Counted from the first letter of the stretch, positions 29,377 to 39,269 are shown. The stretch is DNA of 43,796 bases from Spirochaetota bacterium (GCA_018263175.1 JADFDB010000006.1:1-43796), one strand, 5' to 3'. The notes: a model not told the origin generated them from the sequence alone. Translations and numbers: made by a program.

Positions 29377-30006
29377 TTATATCCAGCCGAGCACGCCTGC
29401 GAAGACGATGATCGCGGCGGCATTCACCGCGAAAAGACTCCCGATAACGGTGGCCTGCGTTCGGGGCTTCCAATCATAACAGAACATGGACACCACGAAA
29501 AACGGTATGTATACGGTTATGAACACCGGGAAGGCCCCCCACCACGGATAGACCCACACGAAGGCGGGCGTCTTGACGAGAAATATCTCGAAGATCGAGA
29601 AGAAGGCCGCGTTGCCGATCGCGAATACGAGGCGGTTGTTGACGCCCAGTATCTTAACCGTCGGATCGGCGGGCAGCAGCTTGCTGAAGACGAGCCCCGC
29701 GATGGAGAACATCAGGGAGAGCTCGACCCCGACTCCGATGAGCAGCAGGAATGCCGTTCCCGTGGGGGCCGTCCAGAGGGCATGTCCGGAAAAATGCTGC
29801 ACGAGCGCGTTAACGATCTCGACGAACCAGTGCACCATGTAGAGGGAAAGGCCCGCGGCGACTCCCTTCCAGTTCTTTTTAGAAATTTCGTTAAAATACA
29901 CATAGACCACAAGCGCAAGAAGCGTGATAACGTACCATTGAAACGGCTGTCCGCTTCGGAGCAGATCGAGCGCCTGCGTCGTCGCTTCGGGATTGTTGAG
30001 GTTCAT
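29377..30006 (-). CDS. Multi-pass integral membrane hypothetical protein
   Basis: Several hydrophobic TM segments; start MNLNNPEATTQ at 30006. Confidence 0.65.
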   Translation of the reverse strand: MNLNNPEATTQALDLLRSGQPFQWYVITLLALVVYVYFNEISKKNWKGVAAGLSLYMVHWFVEIVNALVQHFSGHALWTAPTGTAFLLLIGVGVELSLMFSIAGLVFSKLLPADPTVKILGVNNRLVFAIGNAAFFSIFEIFLVKTPAFVWVYPWWGAFPVFITVYIPFFVVSMFCYDWKPRTQATVIGSLFAVNAAAIIVFAGVLGWI

Positions 30007-30296
30007 AGTATCATCCTCCGGGCTTAGATGGTTTTGCCGCACCGCATGAATGGCGTATAAAGGCGTTGCTGGAGTGCACGTACAGTGCATACGAAGATAT
30101 GACTTATTGCAATCAGAAAACGGCCGCCCGATAGCGGCCGGAGACTAGTACGGGGCCGTTTGTTTTTTATAAGAATTTAACGTCATACAACGGTTTTTCA
30201 CGTGATTTTTTTAAGCACCGGTGGTATCCTGTCCCGGGGCTTCGGCGGTCGGACACGCCGGGGCTTCAACAAACTCAGCAACTACAGACGGTTACA

Positions 30297-32015
30297 ATGA
30301 AAAGTCGAGAAACGGGAAGTCTCTTCGGTAAAAACATCGGCGGGACGCGCATCGTCCCGGTGGCGTTCAAGATCATCCTGATCTTCGCCCTCTTCATCCT
30401 CATCTCCAATCTGACCAGCAACTACGTGAATCTCGTATTCAACCGCACGAAGATGGTCAACATGATGCGGCAGCTGCTCGCCAAGGATCTCAAGGACATC
30501 TATGTGTTCTGCAACAACCAGTTCGAGATCTATAATTACAACAAGGATCTGACGGGGTCCCTCGCCGGCATCGAGAACCGTGCGCGGAATGAGTTTTCCA
30601 AGCACAAGTCGGTTCTGCTCGGCGTGAGGCCCGACGGCGCCATCCTTTTCCAGGCCTCGAACTTCGGGAAGTCCGAATCCTTTGCGGACTCCGGGACGCT
30701 CGCCGCGCTCAACGAGGGGCTCGCGAAGAATACGGGAGAGGGGGTCGTCCAGTTCAGCTTCAACGGCGAGGCCTATTTCGGCATCTACAAGTATAATCCC
30801 AAGTGGGAGGTCTTCATCATACGCGCCGAGGAGCAGAGCGAGTTCTACGAGGAATCGCGCGCCGTCTTTCGGGACGTGAGCGTCATAATCCTCGTCATTA
30901 CCGTTATCTGCGGCATCGTGGGCGTGTATGTTCTGCGCTATGTACTGCGCTTTATCGACATCATCACGACCGAAATTATGACGATGCTTGACGAGCAGCA
31001 GCTCCGCATCATCAACCTCAAGGGCGCGCCGAACGACGACATCACCTTCCTCGGGGTGGCGTTCAACTCGCTCGCGAGCACCATTTCTAATCTGCTCAAT
31101 ATCTTCCGGAAATTCGCGAACCGGGACGTGGTCATAAAGGCCTATCGCGACCGCGAGGTGCGCCTTGAGGGGAAACAGAGCGATCTGGCCATCCTCTTCT
31201 CGGACATCAAGAGCTTCACCTTCATCACCGAAACCCTCGGGGCCGACATCATCAAGCTCCTGAACCTCCACTACGATCAGGCGATACGGAGGGTGGTCGA
31301 GCACGACGGCATTATCGGGTCGATCATCGGCGACGCGCTGCTCGCGGTATTCGGCGCCCTGGACCAGTACGAAGACGAGCACAAAAATAAATCGTACCAG
31401 GCGGTCATCGTGGCCTATACGCTTCAGGACCTGACGAAGAGGCTGCGGGCCGATATGGCCGCGAAGAAGAAGGAGATCGAAAAGAACAAGGGCCGTCTCA
31501 ACGAGGACCAGGAGAGGGTGTATCAGGCCGTGCTGCTCGAGATCGGCGTGGGGATCGACGGCGGGCTTGTCTTTTACGGCAACATCGGCTCCCACATACG
31601 CATGACCAACACGGTCATCGGCGATAACGTAAACGCTGCATCGCGCCTCGAGGGACTTACGCGCGAGTATAAGCTGCCCGTGATCTGTTCCGAATACATC
31701 AAGGACGACATCGAGGCGAGCGAAAACGCCGGCGAAATACGCTTTATCGAAATCGACGTCGTAAAGGTTAAAGGGAAAACCGAGGGCAAGAGGATATACT
31801 GGCCCGTTTTGGAAAAGGATTATACGAAAACCCTGGAAAAGAGCATGAAGGCCTTTTCCGCGGGGCTCGAGCTGTATTACAGGGGTGACTGGCGCAAGGC
31901 GCACCAGCTTTTCAAGCGCTGCACCCTTCCGGTCGGTGAGGTCTTCGCCGGGCGGACCGCCGACACTACTCCACCGAAGAACTGGAATGGCATATGGGAA
32001 ATGAAAACGAAATAA
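30297..32015 (+). CDS. Class III adenylate/guanylate cyclase with N-terminal extracytoplasmic sensor region
   Basis: 'LAILFSDIKSFTFITE', 'GSIIGDALLAVFGALD', 'GNIGSHIRMTNTVIGDNVNAASRLEG'; two TM segments flank an extracytoplasmic region. Confidence 0.9.
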   Translation: MKSRETGSLFGKNIGGTRIVPVAFKIILIFALFILISNLTSNYVNLVFNRTKMVNMMRQLLAKDLKDIYVFCNNQFEIYNYNKDLTGSLAGIENRARNEFSKHKSVLLGVRPDGAILFQASNFGKSESFADSGTLAALNEGLAKNTGEGVVQFSFNGEAYFGIYKYNPKWEVFIIRAEEQSEFYEESRAVFRDVSVIILVITVICGIVGVYVLRYVLRFIDIITTEIMTMLDEQQLRIINLKGAPNDDITFLGVAFNSLASTISNLLNIFRKFANRDVVIKAYRDREVRLEGKQSDLAILFSDIKSFTFITETLGADIIKLLNLHYDQAIRRVVEHDGIIGSIIGDALLAVFGALDQYEDEHKNKSYQAVIVAYTLQDLTKRLRADMAAKKKEIEKNKGRLNEDQERVYQAVLLEIGVGIDGGLVFYGNIGSHIRMTNTVIGDNVNAASRLEGLTREYKLPVICSEYIKDDIEASENAGEIRFIEIDVVKVKGKTEGKRIYWPVLEKDYTKTLEKSMKAFSAGLELYYRGDWRKAHQLFKRCTLPVGEVFAGRTADTTPPKNWNGIWEMKTK

Positions 32016-33214
32016 AAGACCTCGAGCCGGTTGAGGATGGCACATCGATATTTCTCCCCGAGGCGATACAGGATCCCGACGGAAAGCCACCGGAGTACTC
32101 GCTTAACAATGAATTCGCGAGGGCGAAGCGAAACCGTAACTACGGGTTCTACCTGCTTGTGGCCGGTTTCATGGTGGCGCTCATCGTCGGGACGCTGATG
32201 CTCGCCCAGCTCATTCAGGAGCGGTTCAACCGGGAGGAGGTCGCGATCACCGCTTTCGAGGACATGCGGCTCATCGAGATTCTCGACAAGGCCCGAAGGC
32301 TCGAGAGCGAGCTGGAACAGGCCCGTACGCGCATGAACGATACCCGCGGCACGATGAACGACGAGCTGGCCCGCGCGAAAGACGAGGAGACGAAGGCCGC
32401 GATCCAGGCGAAATATCGCGCCCGATTGAAAAATCAGCGACAGGAGGTCGCGGCGATCCAGCAGAAGCTCGATACGCACGACGTCCGTCTGCAGGAAAAT
32501 ATCAAGAAGGCCGAGGCCCTGGTCAGCAACTATCAGAAACTGCACAATATCGAGATGGAAAAGCAGAGGCGCTATTACGAGAACCGTATAGCCGAGACGG
32601 TCTTAAAATACAATCCGCACTTCACCGAGCGGGACCTGCGGCGTATACTCGGAGAAAAAAGTCCTGCGCTGGAGAAAGGCGTACCTAAGTTCAACGAGTT
32701 TAAAAAGGAGCTGACGAGCGACGCGCGGTACACCGAGTCCGAGTTCATCGAGATGCGGCGCATGCAGTCGGACCAGATGGCCGTCATCGGCCGGATGAAC
32801 CGTATACCCTACGTCAATTCGGTCGCCCCGACGCTCGATAAGATCGAATACTTTGCGCGCGAGCTTACCGGCCGCTATGAGAGGATGTGGAGCGGGCTGG
32901 CGGATTCGGTGAAGGTAAAGAGCGCGCAGCTCAATCATTTCCGGTATGCCTTCGATTATCTGGCCCGGACCGAACCGGAAAGCGGCTATATCGTCGATCC
33001 GCGCGATACCGACGCAATCTTCGTACACCTGCGGGCGGTCCATGCGGTAAAGGACGGGACCACGGCGATGGTATTCCGCGAGGACGACGAGTACGTGGGC
33101 AGAATACAATTTTACGCGGCGGGCGCGGGAGTATTGGCGCGGGTCGTGGAGATCCAGGAGGGCAGGAAGATACAGCCCTTCGACAGAATTCTTATCAAGG
33201 TGCGACAGGAGTGA
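31994..33214 (+). CDS. Hypothetical protein: single TM plus coiled coil
   Basis: 'YGFYLLVAGFMVALIVGTLMLAQLI' TM then 'ESELEQARTRMNDTRGTMNDELARAKDEETKAAIQ' coiled coil; overlaps the cyclase 3' end by 22 nt. Confidence 0.75.
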   Translation: MGNENEIKDLEPVEDGTSIFLPEAIQDPDGKPPEYSLNNEFARAKRNRNYGFYLLVAGFMVALIVGTLMLAQLIQERFNREEVAITAFEDMRLIEILDKARRLESELEQARTRMNDTRGTMNDELARAKDEETKAAIQAKYRARLKNQRQEVAAIQQKLDTHDVRLQENIKKAEALVSNYQKLHNIEMEKQRRYYENRIAETVLKYNPHFTERDLRRILGEKSPALEKGVPKFNEFKKELTSDARYTESEFIEMRRMQSDQMAVIGRMNRIPYVNSVAPTLDKIEYFARELTGRYERMWSGLADSVKVKSAQLNHFRYAFDYLARTEPESGYIVDPRDTDAIFVHLRAVHAVKDGTTAMVFREDDEYVGRIQFYAAGAGVLARVVEIQEGRKIQPFDRILIKVRQE

Positions 33215-33216
33215 GT

Positions 33217-33978
33217 ATGAAACGATTCGCGATCGTGCTGATGATGCTGGCGCTCGCCGGGGCGGCCCGGCTCGACGCCTATGACTGGGCCTCGGCGAAC
33301 ATCGCCGTGGACGGGGAGGAGAAGGACAACGGCCGGACTGTTCTGACGCTCAGGGACGGCGAAGGCAGGGTCTTCGTACTGGGGTACGATGCCGAGCCGG
33401 CCGATGCGACAGTACAGCGGATACTGAAGCTTAAAGACGATTTTAACGCCTGGGAGCACATTAAAATCGGCAGGATGAACTTCGAATACTCCAGGGACGT
33501 GCTCGAGGTCAACCTGGTGCCCTCCGATTTTACGTACAAGGGGATAAACGTGCTCGACTACCTGCCGGCGGGGCTGCTCTTCTCGTATTATGACACGATG
33601 TATTATAATTATCGCATAACGCGAGACAAGATGTTCGTCCGCGTTTACGGCGAGTACGTCACCGAGGAAGAGCTCTGCGAGAAGACGATTGCCGCCGTGA
33701 GCGACCCCCTGGCCTATATAAGGGCCCGCGATCCGGAATATCTGCTGCAAAGGCTCGACCGCCTCGTTAACGCGATGATGGCCTTTGAAAGCAAGGGGCT
33801 CTTCGGCTCGGCGAAGCCCATAGAGCGCAGGATCGTGCAGCGCATAGTCGAAATCAAGCGGCAGAACCCGGCGTATAAGCGCAAGGATATCGTCAAGGTG
33901 CTCGACAGGGAAAAGATCTCGATCGGCGAAAAAGAGGTCGGTGTGGTTCTGGGGATATACTATAACGAGTTTGAATAA
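33217..33978 (+). CDS. Secreted hypothetical protein
   Basis: Signal peptide 'MKRFAIVLMMLALAGAARLDA', start 2 nt after the upstream stop. Confidence 0.75.
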   Translation: MKRFAIVLMMLALAGAARLDAYDWASANIAVDGEEKDNGRTVLTLRDGEGRVFVLGYDAEPADATVQRILKLKDDFNAWEHIKIGRMNFEYSRDVLEVNLVPSDFTYKGINVLDYLPAGLLFSYYDTMYYNYRITRDKMFVRVYGEYVTEEELCEKTIAAVSDPLAYIRARDPEYLLQRLDRLVNAMMAFESKGLFGSAKPIERRIVQRIVEIKRQNPAYKRKDIVKVLDREKISIGEKEVGVVLGIYYNEFE

Positions 33979-34004
33979 GCGTACGGACGCCCCGTGATGC
34001 GGCC

Positions 34005-34058
34005 GGTGGGATAAAACGAAGGCGCGGTTATATAACCGCGCCTTCGTTTTATCCCACC
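34005..34058. repeat. Perfect 54-bp palindrome, likely bidirectional terminator
   Basis: GGTGGGATAAAACGAAGGCGCGGTTAT|ATAACCGCGCCTTCGTTTTATCCCACC; arms 27 nt with no spacer. Confidence 0.97.
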
Positions 34059-34157
34059 AAAAATCTTCTCGCCTTTTTCGCATGACCGCTGTAAAATCGG
34101 GCTATTGTCGTGTGAACGGCCTGCATTCAGGAAAGTATATATAAGGAGGTTGGTGCA

Positions 34158-35630
34158 ATGAAAAGGGTATTTAAATGGCTCGGCATCGCCATCGGTGTGC
34201 TGGTACTTGTCATCATCGCGGCGGGCGTCGCCATCATGCTCATCGTCGACAAGGACATGATAGACGCGCAGATGGAAAACGCGCTCAATCGGCAGGTCTC
34301 GATCGGTGCGATCGATGTAAGCGTCTTTTCGGTGGTTTCGGGCATAGAGGTAAAGGATGTCAAAATTTCCAATTTCAAAACACCCGCCCAGCGGGAGGCG
34401 CTTAAGGGGAAGCCCGTTTCCGCGAACGAGTTGTTCGTAGGATTGTCATCGTTCACCTTCAAGCTCAAGTTTTTACCCCTGTTGAAGAAACAGGTTGAGC
34501 TTCGCGAGCTCGTGCTGTTGGAGCCGGTCATCAACGTGGTCCGCTATCCGAGCGGGCTGTTCAATTTTTCGGACCTTCTCGCTCCGAAGAAGATGACGGC
34601 TGAGGAAAAGGCTGAAGCGTTGAAAAAACAGCAGGAAGAGGCGAAAAAGAAGGCCGAGGAGGCGAAACAGCCGCAGAAAGCGTTTACGGCCGACGATCTT
34701 CCCGTGGAGATCGCGATCGGCAAGGTCGGCATCGAAAAGGGTCTTGTTTCGTTCGTCGACCAGGGGCTGAAACAGAGTTTCTCCATTTACAATCTGACGG
34801 CGCTCGTGCATTCAATCGAGATCGACCCTAAAGACCTCGCCAAAAAGAATTCGGTTAAACTGAAAATTGAGACGGGAATCAAGACCGTCGGCCAGGTGCA
34901 GACCGGAAGCGTTAAAAGCTTCGATGTGGGGCTTTCAATAAACGGTACGCTGAAGCCCTTCGATCCGAGGTCGAAAAAGGTCGACCCCGAGCTGTCGGCG
35001 AAGGTGGGATCGGGCTATGGTACGCTTACGGGGTTGCAGATATTCGAGAAACTGAAGGAGGTCGAGCAGCTCGAAAAGTACTGCGGGAAGTTCAGCTTTC
35101 TTAAAGGGGACGTTAAATGGAAGAACGCCTATGTCTCCGTATGGTACAAGGGCGGCACGGTTAAGCTGACCGACGGTAGGATTGCGACCGATGATTACGC
35201 GCTCAACTTTGCCGGCATGACGAACATCAACACAAAGGCCGTCGGGATGGACATGGACATGCTCCTGGCGGAGAAGCATAACAAGCCGATCCGCGAAGGA
35301 ATCGCCAAAAATGTCGAGAAGGGCATAAAGGCGGCGAAGCTCGAAAAATATGTTAAAACTGAAAAGGTCGCGGACTCGGCGATGAAGTCGCTGACGAACA
35401 AGGACGGCAAGGTCTATCTGCAGTACAAGGTGACCGGAACGATGGCGAAGCCCGATGTGAGGCTCGTGGCGCCGAAGCTGCCGGGCATCGGCGATCTCGT
35501 CAAGGACGCGGCGGGCGACATTAAGGACGTTGTCCAGGAGAAGGCCGAGAAAAAGGTCGAAAAGGCCGTGGACAAGCAGAAAGACAAGGCGAAGAGCAAG
35601 GCTACAAAAAAGCTTAAGAAACTCTTTTAA
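34158..35630 (+). CDS. AsmA-family protein
   Basis: 'MKRVFKWLGIAIGVLVLVIIAAGVAIMLIVDKDMIDAQMENALNRQVSIGAIDVSVFSVVSGIEVKDVKISN' AsmA-like N-terminus; Lys-rich tail. Confidence 0.8.
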   Translation: MKRVFKWLGIAIGVLVLVIIAAGVAIMLIVDKDMIDAQMENALNRQVSIGAIDVSVFSVVSGIEVKDVKISNFKTPAQREALKGKPVSANELFVGLSSFTFKLKFLPLLKKQVELRELVLLEPVINVVRYPSGLFNFSDLLAPKKMTAEEKAEALKKQQEEAKKKAEEAKQPQKAFTADDLPVEIAIGKVGIEKGLVSFVDQGLKQSFSIYNLTALVHSIEIDPKDLAKKNSVKLKIETGIKTVGQVQTGSVKSFDVGLSINGTLKPFDPRSKKVDPELSAKVGSGYGTLTGLQIFEKLKEVEQLEKYCGKFSFLKGDVKWKNAYVSVWYKGGTVKLTDGRIATDDYALNFAGMTNINTKAVGMDMDMLLAEKHNKPIREGIAKNVEKGIKAAKLEKYVKTEKVADSAMKSLTNKDGKVYLQYKVTGTMAKPDVRLVAPKLPGIGDLVKDAAGDIKDVVQEKAEKKVEKAVDKQKDKAKSKATKKLKKLF

Positions 35631-35646
35631 GACGCCGTTTTCGGAG

Positions 35647-35688
35647 CGGCAAAAAAGCGGCATCGATATCGATGCCGCTTTTTTGCCG
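35647..35688. terminator. Perfect 42-bp palindrome acting as bidirectional terminator between convergent genes
   Basis: CGGCAAAAAAGCGGCATCGAT|ATCGATGCCGCTTTTTTGCCG. Confidence 0.92.
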
Positions 35689-35722
35689 TGCAGGCTTCTC
35701 GTGCCGGGTTATCATCGAATTA

Positions 35723-36688
35723 TCAGTAGTTCCTTGCGCTCGTGAGCTCCCAGTCCTTGGCCTCGAGGTCGAATGGCGGATGATAGTGATTGAAGAAGGA
35801 CTGCAGTGTGGACGAAGCGTACCCGGCCGGCAGAATATCGCCGAAGGCGATCGTGTAATTGACCGACACGCCGAGGTAGATATTCCGTGTGTCGTGTTTG
35901 TAGTACTTGTTGTAATAGCCGCGCGCGTAATAGCCGAAGTCCAGGTTTACATACCGCAGCGGCGTAAGCGAAAGATAGGGGATGCCGCCGAGCTTCGTGA
36001 CGAGCAGATATTTCTGGCCGCTGTAATCGGTGAAAAAATCGCCCCCCCAGTTGTCGGTAAACGATTTCCTGAATCTCTTGGTGGGAACGTATTCCCATTG
36101 AAGAGCGAACATCCGGTCGAGCACGGGGAAACCGTCGAGGAGCATTCCGATTCCTGCGCCTACGGTATTGAAGATGACGTCGTTGATGTCGAACCCCTGC
36201 GCTGAGGAGAATCCGTCACCGATCTCCATGATGAGCTGAACTGAGCTTGCGTAGATTCCCCCTTCTATGTTCGCGCGCAGCGGCGACGAGCCGGTCGAGC
36301 GGAAGAAGAAGGTGGCCAGACGCTTGACGGCGTAGGTGGCGTACAGATGTCCGAATTTGTCCGACGCGCCGTTGAGCGCATGGGCTCCCCACACCTTCGA
36401 GGGCTTGTATTTGAACGGGGTTCCGTCGAACCAGCTCCACTCCACCAGCCCCCATACGGTCACGAAGCCGGGGCCGAACAGGTAAATGCCGGTGCGGATG
36501 TAAGGCCATTTGGATTCGTCGAAGCTGTACGTATCGTAGAGGTTGACGGGAAGGCGGACCGTCGGGCTTTCGGCCGCGGGGACCGCGGGCGGTATCGGCT
36601 GCTGTTCTTCGGCCGGGGTTTCCTGCGCCGAGAGCGTGAGATTGAAACTGAGCAGGGCAAAGAGCGTGAGTGTCAGGATTCTTTTCAT
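35723..36688 (-). CDS. DUF2279-like periplasmic/outer-membrane protein
   Basis: Signal peptide; 'DKFGHLYATYAVKRLATFF...MEIGDGFSSAQGFDINDVIFNTVGAGIG'. Confidence 0.75.
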   Translation of the reverse strand: MKRILTLTLFALLSFNLTLSAQETPAEEQQPIPPAVPAAESPTVRLPVNLYDTYSFDESKWPYIRTGIYLFGPGFVTVWGLVEWSWFDGTPFKYKPSKVWGAHALNGASDKFGHLYATYAVKRLATFFFRSTGSSPLRANIEGGIYASSVQLIMEIGDGFSSAQGFDINDVIFNTVGAGIGMLLDGFPVLDRMFALQWEYVPTKRFRKSFTDNWGGDFFTDYSGQKYLLVTKLGGIPYLSLTPLRYVNLDFGYYARGYYNKYYKHDTRNIYLGVSVNYTIAFGDILPAGYASSTLQSFFNHYHPPFDLEAKDWELTSARNY

Positions 36689-36808
36689 GTGCCGTACGCT
36701 TTGGTTATCGGGTGTCTTCGGTTCCGGAGCGCCGCCCCGGACAATAAGGCGTTATGGAATTGGAACGGCAGTGAAATGTCAAGACGTTGACGGTTTTTTT
36801 ACAAAATT

Positions 36809-37297
36809 TTATATATCCGGGGAATGCGGTCCTTTTAACCTTTTTTCCCTGCGCAGATTCCCGAAAAATGAACTGAGGAGAGCGGAGGCCTCGTCTCTGA
36901 GCGGGCCGAACACAATCTCCGGAACATGGTTGAGGCGGCTGTCGCCGCATACCGAAAAGACCGTACCGCATGCGCCATATTTGACGTCTTCGGCGGCGAT
37001 GACGAGCCGTTCAATGCGCGCGTGGACGATGGCACCCGCGCACATCACACAGGGCTCCTTGGTGACGTACAGCGTGCACCCGTTAAGGCGCTCGTTGCCG
37101 AGCGTTTCGGCCGCGGATTCGATGGCGATCATCTCGGCATGCAGGAGGGGGTTCGCCAGGGAGCGGTTCCTGTTGTGCGCGCGGGAGATGATCTCGCCTT
37201 GCCGGGTGATTACGGCGCCGACGGGGATCTCGCCTTCTTCGTCCGCTCTGTGCGCCTCTTCGAGCGCGATCAGCATGAACGAGGTATCGTCGTTCAT
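36809..37297 (-). CDS. tadA: tRNA-specific adenosine deaminase
   Basis: 'HAEMIAIESAAE', 'LYVTKEPCVMCAGAIVHARI', 'YGACGTVFSV'. Confidence 0.93.
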   Translation of the reverse strand: MNDDTSFMLIALEEAHRADEEGEIPVGAVITRQGEIISRAHNRNRSLANPLLHAEMIAIESAAETLGNERLNGCTLYVTKEPCVMCAGAIVHARIERLVIAAEDVKYGACGTVFSVCGDSRLNHVPEIVFGPLRDEASALLSSFFGNLRREKRLKGPHSPDI

Positions 37298-37366
37298 CGT
37301 CCTTAGACCGCTCCTTTCCCGTGAGTGTCGTCCGGCCCACCCGCTTCGGGTGTCGGGGACACAAAA

Positions 37367-37395
37367 GAAAAGGCGAGAATAGATCCCGCCTTTTC
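37367..37395 (-). terminator. Rho-independent terminator downstream of tRNA-Arg
   Basis: GAAAAGGCG...CGCCTTTTC stem between tRNA-Arg and tadA. Confidence 0.7.
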
Positions 37396-37404
37396 GATTA
37401 TGTG

Positions 37405-37478
37405 CGCGTCTAAGAGGATTCGAACCTCTGACCTACGGATTCGTAGTCCGGCGCTCTATCCAGCTGAGCTATAGACGC
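37405..37478 (-). tRNA. tRNA-Arg (anticodon ACG)
   Basis: Minus strand GCGTCTATAGCTCAGCTGGATAGAGCGCCGGACTACGAATCCGTAGGTCAGAGGTTCGAATCCTCTTAGACGC; loop CTACGAA; acceptor GCGTCTA/TAGACGC. Confidence 0.95.
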
Positions 37479-37495
37479 GTTGGTTACGAGTACCC

Positions 37496-38065
37496 CTACA
37501 ACTCGACTATATGAGTATATTTTTTGAGCCAGGGTATTTCAAGCCTTTTTTCCCTGAGCAGGAAATAAACCGCCCACGCGCAAATGGAAAAGTACACAAC
37601 GTGGACGAGGTACACCATAAGCGCAAGGGCGAAGCGCACCGGCCGCCAGTCCCTCGGGATAAAAATAAAGTACAGGAAAAACAACGCGAGCGCCGCTCCG
37701 GTAAAAAATACCGCGAGCGCGAAGGCGCGCCTGCCGTTTTCCCGGCACAGCGCGTCGTCGGGTTTGAGATACAGCGGGACGAGCCAGCCGATAAACGGGA
37801 GATAGGCCGCCGCGGCGAAATATTTATTGTACATTGGCCGGTAGATCTCGTTTCGGTAGTGTTCGAGCTTGGCCCGTATCTCGGGCCAGTGCCGCCGGAT
37901 ATCGCGGAGGTAGGTGGCTGAGGCGAGCACTCTCCCCCACGCGAACAGCAGCCACTCGCGCGTTCGAGGCCAGTTTTTCCGAAAGTCCCTGACGTAGCGC
38001 AGGGTGACAAGCGCCTTTTCCTTCAGCAGGGAGAGTCGATCTTTAACGGCGTGTACAAACTTCAC
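37496..38065 (-). CDS. Small integral membrane protein (DUF4870-like)
   Basis: 'AAAAYLPFIGWLVPLYLKPDDALCRENGRRAFALAVFF' plus TM segments; GTG start at 38065 (the ORF track extends into tRNA genes). Confidence 0.65.
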   Translation of the reverse strand: MKFVHAVKDRLSLLKEKALVTLRYVRDFRKNWPRTREWLLFAWGRVLASATYLRDIRRHWPEIRAKLEHYRNEIYRPMYNKYFAAAAYLPFIGWLVPLYLKPDDALCRENGRRAFALAVFFTGAALALFFLYFIFIPRDWRPVRFALALMVYLVHVVYFSICAWAVYFLLREKRLEIPWLKKYTHIVEL

Positions 38066-38079
38066 TGCGCATTCCCTTT

Positions 38080-38166
38080 CGGAGAGAGAGGGATTCGAAC
38101 CCTCGGTACCGTATTTGGTACAACGGTTTAGCAAACCGTCCCCTTCGGCCTCTCGGGCATCTCTCC
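38080..38166 (-). tRNA. tRNA-Ser (anticodon GCT)
   Basis: Acceptor GGAGAGA/TCTCTCC, long variable arm, anticodon loop TTGCTAA, GGTTCGAATCC. Confidence 0.94.
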
Positions 38167-38195
38167 AGTGTAGTGATAAACCGGCTGTGTGATAT

Positions 38196-38279
38196 CGGAG
38201 GGTGAGGGATTCGAACCCCCGGAGCTTGTCACTCAACGGTTTTCAAGACCGCCTCTATAGACCACTCAGACAACCCTCC
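38196..38279 (-). tRNA. tRNA-Ser (anticodon TGA)
   Basis: Acceptor GGAGGGT/ACCCTCC, long variable arm, anticodon loop CTTGAAA, GGTTCGAATCC. Confidence 0.94.
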
Positions 38280-38387
38280 GCGTATTACTCTATGGAGGGT
38301 GCCCGTTCTGTCAAACAAAAATTTCCAGGGCGCATTCAGGACCGACTGAACCATCGGTACGCGGTATTTCCGCCGCGGGATGGGCGC

Positions 38388-39254
38388 TCAGCTCACGATT
38401 TCGGTGCCGATACCGGCATCGGTGAATATCTCGAGCAGTACGGCGTGTTCGACCCTGCCGTCGATGATGTGGGTCTTGTTGACGCCGCGAAGGGCGTTGA
38501 GACAGCAGTTGACCTTCGGGATCATCCCGCCGCTTATCTCGTTCGACGCGATGAGCGCGGGGATCTCCGGCGCGGTGAGTGTCGAGGCGAGCGCGCCGGC
38601 TATCTTAACGCCCTCCACATCGGTGAGGAGGATGAGCTTCTCGGCGCACAGGGCCTCCGCGATCGCGCCGGCTGCCGTGTCGGCGTTGATGTTGTAGGTG
38701 GCGCCGGCCTCGTCGTAACCGATGGGCGCGATGACCGGGATGAATTTATCGCGATCGAGCGCCTCGATCACCCGCGGATTGACCCGGCTCACCGATCCGA
38801 CCAGGCCTATGTCGAGTTTCGTGCCGTGGTCGTCGTGGAAGAGCTTCTCGGCGATAATGAGCCCGCCGTCTTTCCCGGAGAGGCCCACGGCCTTGCCGCC
38901 GACCATGTTTATGTTATGGACGATCTCCTTGTTGACCTTGCCCACCAGCACCATCTCGACGATATCCATGGTCTCGACGTCGGTGACGCGCATTCCCGCC
39001 ACGAACTCGCTCTTCTTGCCGACCTGCTTGAGGAGGTCGCCGATCTGCGGCCCGCCGCCGTGAACGATGACCGGATTTATACCCACCAGTTTAAGGAGCA
39101 CCATGTCGGTGGCGAAGGAGCGCTTGAGCCGTTCGTCCTCCATCGCGTGACCGCCGTATTTAATGACGATTGTTTTGCCATAGAATTCCCGAATGTAGGG
39201 GAAGGATTCGATTAAGGTGCCGACTTTTTCTATGTAGCGCTGCATGGCACGCAT
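38388..39254 (-). CDS. argB: Acetylglutamate kinase
   Basis: '[10 protein letters not shown]', '[11 protein letters not shown]', '[15 protein letters not shown]', 'LLTDVEGVK', '[14 protein letters not shown]'. Confidence 0.96.
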   Translation of the reverse strand: MRAMQRYIEKVGTLIESFPYIREFYGKTIVIKYGGHAMEDERLKRSFATDMVLLKLVGINPVIVHGGGPQIGDLLKQVGKKSEFVAGMRVTDVETMDIVEMVLVGKVNKEIVHNINMVGGKAVGLSGKDGGLIIAEKLFHDDHGTKLDIGLVGSVSRVNPRVIEALDRDKFIPVIAPIGYDEAGATYNINADTAAGAIAEALCAEKLILLTDVEGVKIAGALASTLTAPEIPALIASNEISGGMIPKVNCCLNALRGVNKTHIIDGRVEHAVLLEIFTDAGIGTEIVS

Positions 39255-39269
39255 TCTCCTTTTCGTATA

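Noticed and set aside
38067-38236. N-terminal extension of ORF 37496..38236 (MSDKLRGFESLTLR...GSNPSLSERE)
   Set aside because: This is translation through two tRNA-Ser genes; the real CDS starts near 38065.
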